This document shows positions 1 to 8,983 of a DNA stretch of 39,119 nt, in pieces. The notes beneath the pieces are model-generated. The model saw only the letters and a program-made list of their open reading frames with translations, did no database searches and was not told the origin of the DNA. Position numbers and translations under genes: made by a program. Every line of letters begins with the position of its first letter. Position 1 is the first letter of the stretch. This DNA is from Elusimicrobiota bacterium (GTDB lineage: Bacteria > Elusimicrobiota > Elusimicrobia > Elusimicrobiales > UBA9959), in the NCBI GenBank assembly GCA_016207645.1, contig JACQPH010000080.1, positions 1 through 39,119 of the forward strand, read 5' to 3'.

Positions 1-38
1 AAACCCCGGCCAACCCTCCAGCAGCACTTGAGCGGTTA

Positions 39-1769
39 CTACAGCTGGTTGAACATCAGCTTGTGTATAAGCCCCTTTATCGGCATCTTCGGTATGCCCA
101 GTTCCTTCACGGTATTGGCTTTTTTTGCGGCGGCTATGTCCTTCCCGAAAGCGGAATCCAGTTCCGAAACGGCCTGCCTGTCGTAGAAATTCAGGGTTAT
201 CTCCATGACGTAACGGACGGAGCGGGGCTGCAGGTTGAAAGAGCCTATGGTGCCGTAATTCCCGTCCACCGACATGAACTTGGAATGCAGGCGGTCCGGC
301 AGGCCGCCTTCCTTAAGGTAGATATTCGCGCCGGCTTTCACCAGCTCGGGGAAGCTGCCCAGTATCATCGCGCTCATTATCTTATCGCCTATGGTCTCGA
401 GAGAATTGGAGAGAATGTTCACCTCCACGCCGCGGGCCCGGGCGTCCAGCAGGGCCGCCTTCATGGAAGGCATAAGCACCATGATGGCGTTCTCGATATT
501 GACGCGCTCGCGGGCTCCGTAAACCGCCCTGAGCATGGAGAGCAGTATATAGGGCTCCTGCCCCGGATCGTTCCAGACTATGGCGGCGTCGGCGCCGCCG
601 GCCGGCGCGCCGTCATAAGCCGAAGGGGAGACGCGCGAGGCCAGGCCGTCCTGGGCCGCCTGGGCGTTCCAGGCCCCGGCGAAGAAGCGCAGGGCGTCCC
701 TGAGCGCCGGGCCCTGCATGAAGACGTCGGTGTCGCGCCATTTCTGGTCGCCGGCCAGATGCGAATACTCGTTGCCTATGTTCATGCCGCCCAGTATGGC
801 GTACTTCCCGTCGGTAATAAGTATCTTGGAATGGAATTCGTAATAGTTCTTCCCCGCCGGCTGGTAGCGGAGCACCGGGATGCCGGCCTTCTCTATTTTC
901 GCCAGCACGCCCTTGTCGTAAAGCCCGGCGGTGTCCTTGTCTATCATCAGCCGCACGTCCAGGCCTTCCTTCTTCCTGGCTATCAGCAGGTCGGCTGTGC
1001 CGTGGCCGGTCTCGTCGTCGTAGAAGGCCCAGGTGGTGAGGTAAACGCTTTTCTTCGCGGCCCTGATAAGCTCGGCGCGCTTTGAGAAGGACGCCGCGCC
1101 GCTGTTAAGCGGCCGCACCAGGTTGCCGCCGGAAAAGGGAGTGCGCTGTATGCCGCCCAACTCGGCCAGGAAAGCGCCCCTGCCGGAGACGGCGGAACCG
1201 GCGCGGGTCAGCTCCGTGTGGCGGGCGGTCAGGGAATCCCAGGACTCCACGGGGGCTACGCCTTCCACGTGGCCGTTGGATTCCAGCTCGGCGCCCACGT
1301 ACATCGAGAAGACCCGGGCGGCTTCCGACGGCTCCATCTTGGCGCCGGCGGGGAAGAACCTTTCCAGGCGGGGGTCGCTCAATACGGCCACGATGACCGG
1401 CTCCAGGACCCCTTCCTTGTAGGCGGCGCCCAGTTCCTTGACTATAGCGTCGTCTATCTTCGAAGGATGGTTCCAGTTGGAGGTCACCTGCCGCACCAGC
1501 CTTTCCTTGAAATCGGCCACCAGCTTCTCTTTGGATCCTTTCGACTGTGGCACCGCTTCGGGGGAAGCGGCTTCGGGCGCGGGCGCCGCTTTATGAGCTC
1601 CCGGGGAAAGCTCGAAAGCCCCGGAAGCGCGGAGCCCGCCCAGCAGGCTTTCTCCGGCGAAGTTCTGCCCGTAGGTCAGGTCGGTGAAACAGGCGAGGAA
1701 AATGGCGAATGTGAAGAGAAAAATGAGATTGAAGATCTTGAGATCGTAGAGCTGGGTTTTATGTACCAT
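39..1769 (-). CDS. Exported phospholipase D-family protein (cardiolipin synthase-like)
   Basis: This 576-residue protein carries two HKD catalytic motifs typical of the phospholipase D superfamily: H313-x-K315-x4-D320 followed by GGMN, and H495-x-K497-x4-D502 followed by GSFN. Two HKD motifs in one chain are expected for cardiolipin synthases and related phosphatidyltransferases or phosphodiesterases. A hydrophobic segment at residues 12-29 acts as a signal peptide or membrane anchor, so the enzyme domain should face the periplasm. Residues 50-200 are an Ala/Pro-rich linker and a region I do not recognise. The start codon lacks a clear Shine-Dalgarno site and lies 6 bases after a TAAACT box, so the message could be leaderless. 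A hairpin terminator separates it from the polysaccharide cluster upstream. The family is secure; the substrate is unknown. Confidence 0.85.
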   Translation of the reverse strand: MVHKTQLYDLKIFNLIFLFTFAIFLACFTDLTYGQNFAGESLLGGLRASGAFELSPGAHKAAPAPEAASPEAVPQSKGSKEKLVADFKERLVRQVTSNWNHPSKIDDAIVKELGAAYKEGVLEPVIVAVLSDPRLERFFPAGAKMEPSEAARVFSMYVGAELESNGHVEGVAPVESWDSLTARHTELTRAGSAVSGRGAFLAELGGIQRTPFSGGNLVRPLNSGAASFSKRAELIRAAKKSVYLTTWAFYDDETGHGTADLLIARKKEGLDVRLMIDKDTAGLYDKGVLAKIEKAGIPVLRYQPAGKNYYEFHSKILITDGKYAILGGMNIGNEYSHLAGDQKWRDTDVFMQGPALRDALRFFAGAWNAQAAQDGLASRVSPSAYDGAPAGGADAAIVWNDPGQEPYILLSMLRAVYGARERVNIENAIMVLMPSMKAALLDARARGVEVNILSNSLETIGDKIMSAMILGSFPELVKAGANIYLKEGGLPDRLHSKFMSVDGNYGTIGSFNLQPRSVRYVMEITLNFYDRQAVSELDSAFGKDIAAAKKANTVKELGIPKMPIKGLIHKLMFNQL

Positions 1770-1851
1770 GCCTATAGTTTAACCCCGAAGCGGACCGGAA
1801 CAAAGGGCCGTTGGGGTCCCTTAATGGAATAAAAGGGCCTACAGCAAAGGA

Positions 1852-1887
1852 CAAAAGACCTAACCCCTCTTGCGGGGGAAGGTTAGG
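1852..1887 (-). terminator. Probable Rho-independent terminator of the polysaccharide cluster
   Basis: Seven-base arms (CCTAACC at 1859-1865 and GGTTAGG at 1881-1887) enclose a C/G-rich loop that can pair further. On the minus strand they are followed by TCTTTTGTCC. The site lies downstream of the last methyltransferase gene of the cluster and upstream of the phospholipase D-family gene. The sequence also resembles short dispersed palindromic repeats of other genomes, so it may double as a REP-like element. Confidence 0.5.
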
Positions 1888-1921
1888 ATGGGGGGCTGGA
1901 CAGTTTATTTAAGACCGGCTT

Positions 1922-2659
1922 TCAATCCCCGGTATTTTCCGGCTGCTCCTCCGGGAGGAAAAGCAGGCGGCCGAAATTGTTAAGGGTTTTGAGCGAGGCG
2001 GTAAGGGCGCCTTTCCCGGGATATGCCGGTCCGGCTTCGGAAAGTTTCTCTATCACGCCCAGGCCGTTGCCTATGCCCTCCAGGAGTATGGGATCTATGG
2101 CGCCTTCATAGGCGGCCTGCCAGGAGCGCACATAGGCCCTTTCCATATCCTCGCGGTTGGCGTCGTCCAGTACCACGTAGCCGCCGGGAGCCAGTGCCCG
2201 GAAAACGTCGTAGAACACGGACTCGCGGCCATAGTCGAGGTGCGGGGCGTCTATGAGCGCCAGGTCGAAGGGGCCGAGGGCCTCGAGCAGGCCCGCCGGC
2301 AGGCTGTAGGAAAGCAGCAGCCTGGGGCCGTAGAATCTGGGCCGCAGCGGGGCCACGCGGAATTCCACCTTCGCCTGGCAGCCTGAGCCGTCGAAAGCCT
2401 CTTTGGCCATTGCGGAGTACAGCGGCGAGGAATCTATGGAAAGCAGGTAGTTGTTCTCCAGCGGCGCTATTTCCCTGGCCATCATGAGGGTGGAGAAACC
2501 GGAACCGAACTCTATTATTTTTTTCGCGCCCAGAGCCCGGACGAAACCGGCCAGGAAGCGGCAGGAGGCCGGGTCCATGGCCCAGGAGCCGGGATGCTCG
2601 TACCTGGAGACCGGCACCTTGTCCATAGCGGCTACGGCTTCGGCTATATAAGGGTTCAT
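1922..2659 (-). CDS. Class I SAM-dependent methyltransferase
   Basis: This 245-residue protein has a Rossmann methyltransferase core: motif I IIEFGSGFSTL at about residue 44, an acidic strand end LLSIDSS at about 72, and DLALIDAPH at about 131, as in Methyltransf_24-type O-methyltransferases. The acceptor is unknown; from context it is probably a sugar or glycan intermediate. The start codon overlaps the stop of the WbqC-like gene by 4 bases (ATGA), which implies translational coupling. It is the last gene of the polysaccharide cluster and is followed by a hairpin terminator. Confidence 0.75.
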   Translation of the reverse strand: MNPYIAEAVAAMDKVPVSRYEHPGSWAMDPASCRFLAGFVRALGAKKIIEFGSGFSTLMMAREIAPLENNYLLSIDSSPLYSAMAKEAFDGSGCQAKVEFRVAPLRPRFYGPRLLLSYSLPAGLLEALGPFDLALIDAPHLDYGRESVFYDVFRALAPGGYVVLDDANREDMERAYVRSWQAAYEGAIDPILLEGIGNGLGVIEKLSEAGPAYPGKGALTASLKTLNNFGRLLFLPEEQPENTGD

Positions 2660-3330
2660 AAGTAGTCACCCGAGGCCGGGCCGCAGTTCAGCAGCAGGTC
2701 CAGCGCCGACATATCCGGCTCGAAGCCGGGAAAAGCCTGTTTATATTCGCGCGGCCTGAAATCCTGCCAGGAGAGCTTTATGCCGGCGAAACTGAAAACA
2801 CCGGGGTCCAGATAGGCCTTGGCCCCCGCCCCGGACAGATACTCGTCCGCCCCGGCCGCGGCGCAAAGGCGGGCCAGCCGCGCGCTGGCGGTTTCGGCCA
2901 CCCCGTACTCAGAGGAGAACTTCACCGGCGTCTTTATAGCGAAAGCTTCCTTCAGTAGCTCCATGGTGGCTATGGCCAGGTCGGCCAGCAGCCGGTAATC
3001 CCGGGAATAAAGCTCCTCCAGCCCCGGCAGGTATTCCTTGAAGAACGACGCCCGCGCGTAGTTCAGTTTTATGGCGCGCAAATGGTCGGCTTTCCAGTCC
3101 GCCGTATTCTCTATTTCCACTTCGTTTATCTTCTGCGCGAAGCGGCCCTTGGAGATGACGGGGGTCGTCAGGTACTGCCAGCCGCGCGCGGTGCGGATGC
3201 GGTTGCGGTTCTGGAACTCCCGCTTCTCGAACTGCACGTCGTCGAGGTAGATGAACAGGTCGGCCGAGCGCAGCTTGGAGAAGAACCGGAGGCCCGGCCA
3301 GTACTGAAGTTGGTGGATGGCTGCTTTCAT
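2656..3330 (-). CDS. WbqC-family protein
   Basis: The 224-residue protein opens with MKAAIHQLQYWPGLRFF, then DLFIYLDDVQFEKREFQNRNRI and WQYLTTPV at about residue 52. This opening is characteristic of the WbqC family found in O-antigen and other polysaccharide clusters. The family is associated with sugar or amino-sugar modification, but the exact reaction is not settled. The protein has no signal peptide and is cytoplasmic. It sits 19 bases after a methyltransferase gene and overlaps the next one by 4 bases. Confidence 0.8.
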   Translation of the reverse strand: MKAAIHQLQYWPGLRFFSKLRSADLFIYLDDVQFEKREFQNRNRIRTARGWQYLTTPVISKGRFAQKINEVEIENTADWKADHLRAIKLNYARASFFKEYLPGLEELYSRDYRLLADLAIATMELLKEAFAIKTPVKFSSEYGVAETASARLARLCAAAGADEYLSGAGAKAYLDPGVFSFAGIKLSWQDFRPREYKQAFPGFEPDMSALDLLLNCGPASGDYL

Positions 3331-3349
3331 TACTATGGTAGGCGCCGTA

Positions 3350-4201
3350 TTAAGAGCTATGTCCGTCGGACGGCCGTTTCCCGGCGGTCACGATGAGGGT
3401 GGAACCGGCGAAGACGCGGCCTAAAGTAATGAACCACAGCGCCTGGGCCAGCCAATAGTATAGAACTTTAAGGGCGCCGGTAAGAAATCCGCCGAGCGCG
3501 CCGCCGGTGCGGTAGGGGTCGCCCGCCGTCGGCGGGGAATTGCGCACCCTGATATCCCCGAACCCGGCCTTCTCCAGCATGAACCGCAGGGTCCGGGCCC
3601 TGAAATTCAGGTTATGGATAATAGAAGGACTGATCCCTAAAGGCCTGAATAAGCCCGCCTTTTCCAGGCGGTAAAGAGGCAGGTGGAAAGCGGCGTTGAA
3701 CTCCCTTATATGGATAACCCCGCCGGGTACGAGCAGCCGCAGCAGCTCCGCGGCGGCCGCGGCCGGTTTCTCCATCTGGGAGAACACCTCGAAGACCGTT
3801 ACGGCGTCGTAAGCGCCGCCGGCCAGCCCCGCCTCCTCGACCGGCCGCGTGTGCACCTCAAAACCGCGGGCCAGCGCCTTTACCGCCAGCGCCGTATCCA
3901 GTTCCACCCCTTCGGCCCTCCAGCCGCGCCCGGCCGCCGCCTTGAGGAATTCTCCTCCGGCGCAGCCGATGTCGAGCAGGCGGCCCTTCCCGTTAAGCAT
4001 GCTCTCCATGCTGTTCAGGGCCTCGGCGAAAAGCTCCTTTTTGGCCGAGCCGTAGATGCCGTCTTCAAGGCCGGGCGCGTAAACAGGGGAAATAAAAACC
4101 CTCTCCGTCCTGAAATACAGGCCGCACGCTCCGCAACGCTTCAGGACGGAAGCATGATCGCGCGCTTTCAGCTCACCGCAGACCGGGCAGGTATTCTCCA
4201 T
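3350..4201 (-). CDS. SAM-dependent methyltransferase with N-terminal zinc ribbon
   Basis: The 283-residue protein starts with a four-cysteine zinc-binding module (CPVC at residues 5-8 and CGAC about 18 residues later), followed by a Methyltransf_23-type core with motif I LLDIGCAGGEFL at about residue 97 and a post-I acidic region AEGVELD. A C-terminal hydrophobic stretch (about 240-265) may be an interfacial helix. The architecture recurs in polysaccharide clusters, where such enzymes methylate deoxysugars or glycan ends. GGAAGGA about 9 bases upstream of the start is a good Shine-Dalgarno site. The gene at 18129 has the same architecture, so the cluster carries two relatives. Confidence 0.78.
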   Translation of the reverse strand: MENTCPVCGELKARDHASVLKRCGACGLYFRTERVFISPVYAPGLEDGIYGSAKKELFAEALNSMESMLNGKGRLLDIGCAGGEFLKAAAGRGWRAEGVELDTALAVKALARGFEVHTRPVEEAGLAGGAYDAVTVFEVFSQMEKPAAAAAELLRLLVPGGVIHIREFNAAFHLPLYRLEKAGLFRPLGISPSIIHNLNFRARTLRFMLEKAGFGDIRVRNSPPTAGDPYRTGGALGGFLTGALKVLYYWLAQALWFITLGRVFAGSTLIVTAGKRPSDGHSS

Positions 4202-4228
4202 GTAGCTGGTCCTTCCGAGCGCTTTGCT

Positions 4229-5797
4229 TCAATCGGCCGGCCGCAGGCCGAGTTCTTCCGGGTACACCCGCCTGGACAGGCCGCTCAGGACGGTAAAGCC
4301 TCCGAGACTTTCCTTCCTGAAGCTTACCTTCAGCTCTCCCAGCCTGGCCAGGGCCAGCTCCTCCCGGCCTGGAAACAGGACGGTGTTAATAATGAAAGCC
4401 GGCTCGGCACTGTTCCTGGCCTGCCGGGTATAGTCCGGATATCTGTCCGCGAAATCGGCGTGGTAAAGAGTCGGCGAAGCCACGACTTTCTCTTTCGTCA
4501 GGAAAGTCACCATATACGCGGTAGCGTAATCGGAAAAAGCGTGCTTAACCCCCGAGCGTTCCAGGTGGGCCGCCAGGAGACCGTGATCGTACCGCGGTTT
4601 TTTCCCGAGCGCGGCCGCCACCGAGAAAATATTGGCGCCGACCGCCGCCGCCAGGACTACGGCGGCCAGTTTTTTCCGGCGGCCGTACAGCAGCTCGAAA
4701 GCCCGGCCCAGGAAGAGCGGCGCCGCCGCGTAAAGCGGTACCGCGTATCTGTCGGCCTGCGGCGCGCTGAGCAGGAAAGCGTAAAAGGCCGCAAAGAAAG
4801 CGGCGTAGACCAGGGCTACGTCTACCGGCGCCGGGAAGGTCCTTTCCCTTATCCTCCCCGCCGCCTCCTTGACGGCCACGGCGGCCGCGGCCGTGAAAAG
4901 AGCGAGGTTAAGGAGGCCGACCGAACGCACGTAGGATAAAGGGAGCTTAAAAAGATTCAGGGGACCGGATATTATTTTCCGCCAGATCAGTTTGGTTATA
5001 GCGGCGGCCTTGTCGGGCTCGCCCAGAAAGTTCCTGTCCAGGTCCAGCAGCCTCCCCCCCATCCTGAAAGCCACGTCGCGCGGGTGCAGGAGCGTATGCG
5101 CGAGGGCCGGGGCGAAGCCCGCGGCGAAACCGGCGGCGAAGAAAGGCAGACAATTCCCGAAGAAAAGCCTTTTCTCCGAGACAGCGAAGAAGAAAAGCGC
5201 CGCCCCCGCGGCCGGCAGCATGCCCGGAGACAGCCACTGCCCGAAGCCGGCCGCCGCGCCGGCCAGGAAGTAGAACAAGCCGGGTCGCGCAGGCCGGGAA
5301 GAAGCCCGGTACGCGGCAAAAAGGAAGAGGACGCTGGAAAAGGCGAAGGTTTCGGCGTAGACCCCGGCGTTGAGGATGGTATACCAGAGCACGTTCATGG
5401 GAGGGAACAGGCACAGCAGGAGGGCGGCCAGGGCCCCGGCCGGGCTTAAGACCCGGCGCGCCAGAGCGTACTGCGAGAGTATCCAGATCCAGGCTATCAG
5501 GATACCCGGCAGCGCGCTGGCGGTACTGGAGACGCCGAAAAGAAGGAAGAAGGCGGCCGCCATATAGCTGGAGAGGGTGCCGGCATAATGGTTGGCCCAG
5601 AAATAGAGCGGGAATTCCTTCAGTTGGCTGATATGCAGGGCCATAAGCCCGGCCACGGCGCTGTCGCCGTCGAACACGTAAGAAGCGAACTGCAGGGCCA
5701 GCGCCGCGGCGCAGGCCGCGCCTATCGCTATCCTTTTAACCGGCAGAGCCGTCATAGCCAGCCGCACCGGAGGCCGCGGAACGGGCGGGGCCTTCAA
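4229..5797 (-). CDS. Multi-spanning GT-C-type glycosyltransferase (PMT/ArnT-like)
   Basis: The 522-residue protein has many hydrophobic segments. Its first outside loop contains FDGDSAVAGLMALHI (D43 and D45) and then EFPLYFWANHYAGTL. This layout is typical of GT-C glycosyltransferases of the PMT/ArnT type, which use polyprenyl-phosphate sugars at the periplasmic face. A shorter loop region, ADRYAVPLYAAAPLF, lies near residue 355. I chose a TTG start: it overlaps the stop of the upstream gene (TTGA) and is preceded by GGAGG at 5-base spacing. An ATG 14 codons further in is the alternative. Donor and acceptor are unknown. Confidence 0.7.
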   Translation of the reverse strand: MKAPPVPRPPVRLAMTALPVKRIAIGAACAAALALQFASYVFDGDSAVAGLMALHISQLKEFPLYFWANHYAGTLSSYMAAAFFLLFGVSSTASALPGILIAWIWILSQYALARRVLSPAGALAALLLCLFPPMNVLWYTILNAGVYAETFAFSSVLFLFAAYRASSRPARPGLFYFLAGAAAGFGQWLSPGMLPAAGAALFFFAVSEKRLFFGNCLPFFAAGFAAGFAPALAHTLLHPRDVAFRMGGRLLDLDRNFLGEPDKAAAITKLIWRKIISGPLNLFKLPLSYVRSVGLLNLALFTAAAAVAVKEAAGRIRERTFPAPVDVALVYAAFFAAFYAFLLSAPQADRYAVPLYAAAPLFLGRAFELLYGRRKKLAAVVLAAAVGANIFSVAAALGKKPRYDHGLLAAHLERSGVKHAFSDYATAYMVTFLTKEKVVASPTLYHADFADRYPDYTRQARNSAEPAFIINTVLFPGREELALARLGELKVSFRKESLGGFTVLSGLSRRVYPEELGLRPAD

Positions 5798-8700
5798 GGG
5801 CGCCTCCCGGAAACCGCGTCGAACAGGGCCTGTTCTACCCCCTCGGCGTACCTGGTCCAGGAATAATTGTCCTCCACGAATTTACGGCAGGCGCCGCGCA
5901 TCGCCTCCCTGTCCGCCGAATACCGTGGAATAAAGCCAAGTATGCCGGAGGCTATGCCGGCCGGAGAGCAATCCTCCAGCAGCATCCTGGGGTCCAGGCG
6001 GCCGACTATTTCCGGGTTGGCCGCCACGGGAGTGGCCAGCACCGGCGTGCCGCAGGCGAGGGCCTCCACCGTGACCAGACCGAACCCCTCCAGCAGCCTG
6101 GTGGGCAGGATGAAAAGATCGGCGCACTGGTAGTAGGCCGGCAGGTCCGCCTCCGGTATATAGCCGGCCAGGCGCACGCTGCCGGAAAGCCCGGCCGCCT
6201 TTATCAGCTCCTCGAGCTTGCCGCGCAGATAACCGCTGCCCCCGATCACGAAAAGGACTTCCGGCCTCTCTTTGACCACGGCCGAGGCCGCTTCCACCAG
6301 GTTCTCCAGGCCCATGCGGCTCACCAGGTTCCGCACGCTCAGCACCACGAAAGCCCCGGGAGGCAGGCCGAGCCTTTTACGCAGCGCCGCGGTATCCGCC
6401 GAAGGCCGGAATTTATCCTGGTCCACCCCCAGCGGGAGTATCCGCGACTCCAGCGTGTGCGCGAACCTCAGTTTGGAGGCCATGAACCGGCTGGCGTTCA
6501 GGATGACCCCGGAGGACCTGAGTGCCCGGCGCTCGAGCCAGTTCCTGAGCCCGGCGCCGATGAACCTGCTTATAAAGTTCACGCCGAGGTCCCGGCACCT
6601 TATCGAATATTCCTCCGCCCAGGGGGAATGAAAATTATAAACCGCCGGCACCCCTTTGAGCGCGTTCAGCGCCAGGAAGGCCGTGTACGGATGGTGCAGT
6701 TCCAGCACGTCTATGCGGCCGTGCCTGGCGAGTACGTTCTTCACCGCCGCCCGCAGCCTGAACGGGCTGCCGCGGTAGCGGTAGATCTCTATCCCCTCCG
6801 AGGTCCCGATCTCTTCCTTGCCGGCGGCGCCTTTCGTCAGGACTATCGGCCGGTGCCCCATGGCCGCCAGGCGCTTGGCGGTCTCCCAGGCCACGCGCCC
6901 CGAGCCCCCGGCGTCGTCCTCCTGGATTATATCCGTGCAGACCAGCACGTTCAGCGGCCCGGCGGCGAGCCTGATGCCGGAGCTGACGCCGCCGGCGGCC
7001 AGCTTCCGGTTCCTGGCCAGCCAGAGCTCGAACATGATGACGGCGTGGATCTGGTCGCTCAGGTTCCTGCGCCCGCTTTCATGCTCCTTCAGCAGGCCCG
7101 CCACGGAGCCGGGGGAGAGCCAGCCGTTCTTTTCGAGGGCGCCGGAGTTGAGAACCTCGCGCACGAAACCTTTCAGCTCCTCCCCGTACCACCTGGCCAG
7201 CGGCACCTGGAAGCCGCGCTTCGGGCCGCCGAGCGTCGGCGGGGGCAGGCGGCCGGCCATGAGCTTTTTCAGCACCGCCTTCAGCGTGAAACCCCGGGTC
7301 TTCAGCGCCAGCGGGGCGGAGGCCAGGAGCTCCGCCAGCCGCACGTCGAGGAACGGCACCCTGAGCTCGAGGGAATTAGACATCGAGACCCTGTCCGCCA
7401 GGCAGAGCAGGTCGTCGGAAAGATAGTTCCGCAGCTCGTAGGAGAAGATATCGTCCGGGGAGCCCAGCCGGCCGGGCAGTTTCGGGGCAGTGCCGGCCGC
7501 GCCCGCGTGCGCGGGGCAATAAAGGCGGGCCCGCTCCTCCGGGGTAAAATAGGAGATCCAGGAATCGTATGCGCCGCGGAAATCCCCGCGCCCTCCGCCC
7601 AGGAACCTCTTTATCCGCCCGGGCACGTTCTTGGCCGAATGCGACTCGGGGAGCAGCCTGGCAGCCGACCAGAAACCCTCCCGGAGCGCGAGCGGCAGCT
7701 TCAGGTAGGCGGGCATGAGCCTGGCGCCTAGATGCCTGGGATAGCCGCCGAAGAACTCGTCGCCGCCTATCCCCGTCAGGGCCACGGTGACTTTCCTGCG
7801 GGCCTCGGCCGTCACCAGGAAGCTCGGTATGGCCGAAGCGTCGGCGAAAGGCTCGTCGAAAGTGGCGGCCAGTTTCTCCATCACATCCCGCGGATCGGGC
7901 TCGAGTATGGTTTCCGCATGGTCGGAACGGAAATGCCGCGAAACGAGCAGGGCCTGGGCGGTTTCGTTGAAGCTGGAGTCCTTTTTCCCGTAGCCGATGG
8001 TGAAGGTCTTCACCGGCGCGGCCCCGAGGCTGCTCATATAATACAGCAGCGCGGAGGAATCCACCCCGCCGGAAAGGAGCAGCCCCAGCGGCACGTCGGA
8101 AACCAGCTGCTCCGCCACGCCGGCGGCCAGCAGGGCGTCAGCCTCCTCCAGGTATTCCTCCCAGGTTTTGGGCGCGGAAGCCCCGAATTCCGGCAGCCGC
8201 CAGTAGCTCTTTATCTCGGCCGTTCCCCCCCGGAACAGCAGGGTCTGCGCCGGCTCCAGCTTGCGTATCGCTTTGTAGACGGTGAGCGGCGCGGGGACAT
8301 AAAGATTGGTGAAGTAGGCGTCCACGGCCTCGGTGTCCAGCCCGGCGCTTATGTCCGCGGCCGGCAGCAGCGCTTTCATCTCGGAAGCGAAGTACAGCTT
8401 GTTCCCGGCCAGGGAATAAAAAAGCGGCTTTATGCCGAAGTGGTCCCTGGCCAGCAGCAGGGCGGCCTTCCGTGAATCCCAGATGGCGAAAGCGAACATG
8501 CCGCGCAGCTTCGGGGCGAGGTCCGCCCCGTATTCCTCGTAAAGGTGGACCAGGACCTCGGTGTCGGTCCTGGTGCGGAAGCGGTGCCCTTTCATTTCCA
8601 GTCCGGCGCGCAGTTCGCGGAAATTATAGATCTCCCCGTTGAAGACCACCGTCACGGAGCCGTCCTCGTTCGAGATGGGCTGGGACCCGGTGGCCAGGTC

Positions 8701-8850
8701 TATGATCTTCAGCCGCCGCATCCCCAGGGAGACCTTCTCCCCGTCGGTAAAAAAGCCGTCCTCGTCCGGGCCGCGGTGCGCCAGCCGGGAGGCCATGCCT
8801 TTCAGCAGTTCCTCGTTCCTGTAATTAGCGAAGCCGCAGATGCCGCACAT
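5794..8850 (-). CDS. asnB: Asparagine synthase (glutamine-hydrolysing)-glycosyltransferase family 4 fusion
   Basis: This 1018-residue chain joins two complete enzymes. Residues 1-620 are an AsnB-type amidotransferase: Cys2 as the N-terminal glutaminase nucleophile, glutaminase motifs RGPDEDG and FNGEIYNFREL, and the synthase PP-loop SGGVDSS at 260-266. Residues 633-1010 are a GT-B glycosyltransferase of family 4, with DDAGGSGRVAWETAKRL as acceptor-side start and an E-x7-E signature (E921, E929) within EGFGLVTVEALACG. AsnB-like proteins are common in polysaccharide clusters, where they may amidate sugar acids. The two parts are normally separate genes. The frame is open with no stop across the junction. 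AAGGA upstream supports the start. Confidence 0.88.
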   Translation of the reverse strand: MCGICGFANYRNEELLKGMASRLAHRGPDEDGFFTDGEKVSLGMRRLKIIDLATGSQPISNEDGSVTVVFNGEIYNFRELRAGLEMKGHRFRTRTDTEVLVHLYEEYGADLAPKLRGMFAFAIWDSRKAALLLARDHFGIKPLFYSLAGNKLYFASEMKALLPAADISAGLDTEAVDAYFTNLYVPAPLTVYKAIRKLEPAQTLLFRGGTAEIKSYWRLPEFGASAPKTWEEYLEEADALLAAGVAEQLVSDVPLGLLLSGGVDSSALLYYMSSLGAAPVKTFTIGYGKKDSSFNETAQALLVSRHFRSDHAETILEPDPRDVMEKLAATFDEPFADASAIPSFLVTAEARRKVTVALTGIGGDEFFGGYPRHLGARLMPAYLKLPLALREGFWSAARLLPESHSAKNVPGRIKRFLGGGRGDFRGAYDSWISYFTPEERARLYCPAHAGAAGTAPKLPGRLGSPDDIFSYELRNYLSDDLLCLADRVSMSNSLELRVPFLDVRLAELLASAPLALKTRGFTLKAVLKKLMAGRLPPPTLGGPKRGFQVPLARWYGEELKGFVREVLNSGALEKNGWLSPGSVAGLLKEHESGRRNLSDQIHAVIMFELWLARNRKLAAGGVSSGIRLAAGPLNVLVCTDIIQEDDAGGSGRVAWETAKRLAAMGHRPIVLTKGAAGKEEIGTSEGIEIYRYRGSPFRLRAAVKNVLARHGRIDVLELHHPYTAFLALNALKGVPAVYNFHSPWAEEYSIRCRDLGVNFISRFIGAGLRNWLERRALRSSGVILNASRFMASKLRFAHTLESRILPLGVDQDKFRPSADTAALRKRLGLPPGAFVVLSVRNLVSRMGLENLVEAASAVVKERPEVLFVIGGSGYLRGKLEELIKAAGLSGSVRLAGYIPEADLPAYYQCADLFILPTRLLEGFGLVTVEALACGTPVLATPVAANPEIVGRLDPRMLLEDCSPAGIASGILGFIPRYSADREAMRGACRKFVEDNYSWTRYAEGVEQALFDAVSGRRP

Positions 8851-8893
8851 TTATTCTGTTCCTTTATTGAGCCCGGCCAAAGCGATGTCCGGC

Positions 8894-8912
8894 GCCGGGG
8901 ATATACCCCGGC
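8894..8912. repeat. Perfect 7-bp hairpin in a short intergenic gap
   Basis: Arms GCCGGGG (8894-8900) and CCCCGGC (8906-8912) flank the loop ATATA in the 133-base gap between a methyltransferase gene and the asnB fusion. No T-run follows on the minus strand, so it is not a classic terminator. It could be an mRNA processing or stability element. Confidence 0.4.
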
Positions 8913-8983
8913 TGGCCCGGCGAAATGTCTTTGCTCCTGGATTTGTCTGCCATATTTAGCAATCGGCGTAACGGGTCCGGCGG

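Noticed and set aside
8865-8948. Frame of about 29 codons on the minus strand between a methyltransferase gene and the asnB fusion
   Set aside because: It lacks a ribosome-binding site and contains the hairpin. It is too short to support as a gene, although its stop falls just before the asnB ribosome-binding site.
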